NCBI RefSeq assembly: GCF_938017705.1
Contig: NZ_CALIIS010000066.1
Span: 1-7,257, forward strand
DNA from: an uncultured Campylobacter sp.
GTDB lineage: Bacteria > Campylobacterota > Campylobacteria > Campylobacterales > Campylobacteraceae
Direction of reading: 5' to 3'
DNA: 7,257 bases
In this document: positions 5,856-7,257 of the stretch, piece by piece
Layout of the letters: every line of letters begins with the position of its first letter
Numbering within the stretch: the stretch's first letter is position 1
Notes under the pieces: model-generated
The model's database searches: none
Told to the model about the DNA's origin: nothing
Seen by the model: the letters and a program-made list of their open reading frames with translations, nothing else
Position numbers and translations under genes: made by a program

Positions 5856-5895
5856 GGAATTTACCGAGCTTTAATGGGCTTTGCATTAAAATTCC
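5856..5895 (+). other. Possible leader hairpin before the HIT gene
   Basis: GGAATTT at 5856-5862 can pair with AAATTCC at 5889-5895, enclosing TAATG (5872-5876) paired with CATTA (5884-5888) around a 7-base loop. The structure ends 6 bases before the AAGGAG at 5902-5907 and is followed by CTTTT. It could be a weak attenuator or a stabilising 5' structure. No known riboswitch class is recognisable. Confidence 0.35.
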
Positions 5896-5912
5896 CTTTT
5901 CAAGGAGAAGCG

Positions 5913-6284
5913 ATGATTTACGAAGACGAGATGATTTACGTGGAGCGCGAGGAGCACGAAGTGCCGTGGGTGAAGGTCTTTACGAAGGCGAAATTTAAAG
6001 AGCTTAGCGACTGCGATGAGGCGACGTTGGCGCATCTGTGGCGCGCCGTGCTTCAGTGCGAAAAGAGCCTGCGGGAGTTTTACGCACCCGATAAGATCAA
6101 CATCGCAAGCTTCGCCAACTACGTGCCGCGCGTGCATTTCCACGTCCAGGCGCGCTTTAAAAACGACAGCTTTTTCCCGGAGTCCGTCTGGGGAAAAAAG
6201 ATGCGAAACGGCAAACTCGATCTGCCGGAATTTAGCGAATTTGCAGAAGTTTTAGCGGCAAATTTAAAGATGGAATTCAGATGA
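5913..6284 (+). CDS. HIT-family (histidine triad) hydrolase-like protein
   Basis: The 123-residue product belongs to the histidine-triad superfamily of small cytoplasmic nucleotide hydrolases and transferases. NIASFANYVPRVHFHVQARF (63-82) is the triad region, followed by the subgroup features FKNDSFFPESVWGKK (82-96). In the standard His-x-His-x-His triad the middle His is the nucleophile. Here the positions read Arg73, His75 and His77, so the nucleophile (His75) and the third His are kept and the first is replaced. The related proteobacterial branch with an FxxD...P..VWG ending also varies at the first position. Exact substrate unknown; a nucleoside phosphoramidate or dinucleotide is the family expectation. 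ATG at 5913 has AAGGAG 5 bases upstream. An in-frame ATG at 5874 lacks a well-placed ribosome site. The stop overlaps the next start (ATGA), so the two are translated together. Confidence 0.9.
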   Translation: MIYEDEMIYVEREEHEVPWVKVFTKAKFKELSDCDEATLAHLWRAVLQCEKSLREFYAPDKINIASFANYVPRVHFHVQARFKNDSFFPESVWGKKMRNGKLDLPEFSEFAEVLAANLKMEFR

Positions 6285-7099
6285 TAGGCGCGCGCTCAAA
6301 AAAATACCTAAGCCTTTTCGCGCTTGCTTGCTGCGTCGCCACCTTTGCGTTTTATCTGCGCTTTAAAAGCGAGGAAAACGAGATAAAAATCAAGCAGCAG
6401 TTCGATTTCAGCGCGAGTCTGTTTGAAAAGATCGTCGATGAAGAGAAGCTAAACGCCTTTGCGATCTCGCTGATTTTGTCGCAGAACAGCGACGTGGTAC
6501 GCTGCTTCGAGAGCGGCAAACACGGCGAGTGCATGGACGTGACGAAAAAATACAAAGACATTTTAAGCGCGGTGCCCTTTTACACGGGCGTTAAGATACA
6601 TTTTCACACGCAAAACATCAGAAGCCTGGCTAGGAGCTGGAGCGACGAATTTTACAACGACGATCTGAGCTCGTTTCGTCATTCGCTTTTGCAGATCCGC
6701 CAGAGTCTGCTTCCAAAAGCGCTTGTGGAGATGGGGCGGTGCGGGGTTTTTATGCGCGGAATTTCGCCGGTTTTTAGCGACGGTAAATTTATCGGAAGCG
6801 CCGAGATAATGCTCGATTTCGAGCACGTCATCGCGCAGATCAACCGCATGGGAAACGATATTTTTATCTTAGTCGATAAGAGGTTTGAAACCGACTGCTT
6901 CTACGATAAAATAGGCGTTATCAAGGACTTCATCGTCGTAAATAGCGCGCCGGATTACGACGTTTTGTCGATTTTGGCGACGCTTGATTTTGGGGCGCAG
7001 AGTTTTATCAAAAAGGACGGGCATTATTTTTACGTGCGGGCATTTTCGGACGAAAACGGCACGAAGCTGGGCTATATAATTTTGCACCGCGAAGGCTAG
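6281..7099 (+). CDS. Membrane-anchored Cache sensor protein without an output domain
   Basis: The 272-residue product has one N-terminal membrane helix (about 9-27) after a basic start, then a helical linker (28-95) and a periplasmic sensor domain resembling the double-Cache (dCache_3-like) modules of Campylobacterota chemoreceptors, kinases and cyclases. The diagnostic stretch runs from VKIHFHTQNIRSLARSW (104-120) through DDLSSFR (127-133), GRCGVFMRGISPVFSDGKFI (152-171) and GSAEIMLDFEHVI (172-184), in the usual order. The protein stops at LGYIILHREG, just where receptors of this kind continue into a second membrane helix and a HAMP, MCP, kinase or GGDEF part. It may be a stand-alone ligand-binding partner or a receptor remnant. 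The start codon overlaps the HIT stop by 4 bases. Two cysteines (154 and 206) lie in the periplasmic part. Ligand unknown. Confidence 0.85.
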   Translation: MIGARSKKYLSLFALACCVATFAFYLRFKSEENEIKIKQQFDFSASLFEKIVDEEKLNAFAISLILSQNSDVVRCFESGKHGECMDVTKKYKDILSAVPFYTGVKIHFHTQNIRSLARSWSDEFYNDDLSSFRHSLLQIRQSLLPKALVEMGRCGVFMRGISPVFSDGKFIGSAEIMLDFEHVIAQINRMGNDIFILVDKRFETDCFYDKIGVIKDFIVVNSAPDYDVLSILATLDFGAQSFIKKDGHYFYVRAFSDENGTKLGYIILHREG

Positions 7100-7180
7100 C
7101 GGCGGGATTTAAATTTAGGCGCTCGCCGCTCTTAGCTACTTTGTCGCGGCGGCGGCAGCGCGGCGAGCGAGCGTTTTAAA
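7098..7180 (+). terminator. Possible terminator with alternative hairpins after the Cache gene
   Basis: CGCTCGCCGC at 7120-7129 pairs perfectly with GCGGCGAGCG at 7160-7169, and the stem is followed shortly by GTTTTAAATTT, giving a terminator-like structure with a 30-base loop. The first arm can instead pair upstream: AGCGGCG at 7098-7104 with CGCCGCT at 7124-7130. The long loop and short T-run keep confidence moderate. Confidence 0.4.
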
Positions 7181-7240
7181 TTTAATCGCAAGATCGCGGA
7201 AATTTACGCTGAAATTTTAAATTTTAAAAGGAGCGTCGGT

Positions 7241-7257
7241 ATGAAATTTTATAAATC
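7241..7257 (+). CDS. Start of the next gene (partial, runs off the window)
   Basis: ATG at 7241 is preceded by AAGGAG at 7228-7233 with a 7-base spacer. Only MKFYK and part of the next codon are visible, so no function can be assigned. It is on the same strand as the HIT-Cache pair, 141 bases downstream. Confidence 0.6.

Noticed and set aside
5874..5912. Earlier ATG for the HIT protein (adds 13 residues)
   Set aside because: The nearest purine-rich stretch is about 14 bases upstream, and the added residues are not part of the HIT fold, while ATG 5913 has an ideal ribosome site.
7100..7240. Frameshifted remainder of a chemoreceptor after the Cache gene
   Set aside because: No frame in this gap reads through or shows a membrane helix or HAMP-like sequence, and a new gene with its own ribosome site begins at 7241.
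1..7257. CRISPR arrays, tRNA or rRNA genes, insertion sequences
   Set aside because: No regularly spaced repeats, cloverleaf sequences, rRNA stretches or transposase genes with terminal repeats were seen.

Overview
The window looks like chromosome from a Campylobacter-type member of the Campylobacterota. The evidence is the gene content (a galU-pgi pair with close resemblance to the C. jejuni proteins, and a Cache sensor of the type found in that group), strong AAGGAG ribosome sites, T-rich promoters with TATAAT -10 boxes, and intergenic DNA dominated by AAATTTT/AAAATTT words. The coding DNA is richer in G+C than in C. jejuni, which suggests one of the oral or higher-GC species (for example C. 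gracilis, C. rectus or C. showae). The species is inference, not proven here.

Left edge (1-901): a clearly more AT-rich stretch with the probable tail of an upstream gene, a 34-codon mini-ORF with its own good ribosome site, and a four-helix membrane protein of unknown function, all on the + strand and closely packed. Region 937-3650: three minus-strand genes. galU and pgi overlap by 14 bases and form an operon supplying and interconverting sugar phosphates for surface glycans. After a 235-base gap full of inverted repeats comes a VOC/glyoxalase-like metalloenzyme.

Region 3651-4329: a divergent promoter region separates galU from a + strand YigZ/IMPACT-family gene with a TTG start. The two promoters appear to share one palindromic -10 box. 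Region 4330-5750: a repeat-rich convergent gap, then a minus-strand major facilitator superfamily transporter. Region 5751-7099: a second divergent control region carries a 27-base dyad that covers the -35 zone of both the transporter and a + strand pair. The pair is a HIT-family hydrolase overlapping by 4 bases a membrane-anchored Cache sensor protein that has no signalling output domain. Region 7100-7257: a possible terminator with alternative hairpins, then the start of another gene that runs off the window.

Most genes are ordinary housekeeping or accessory genes. The most interesting signals are regulatory or architectural: the dyad at 5794-5820, the sensor-only Cache protein coupled to a HIT protein with an altered histidine triad, the shared -10 box at 3681-3688, nested inverted repeats at 1364-1470, and three unrelated genes ending with the same AAATTTTAA (Lys-Phe-stop) 9-mer. 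I found no clear new multi-gene defence or mobile system.
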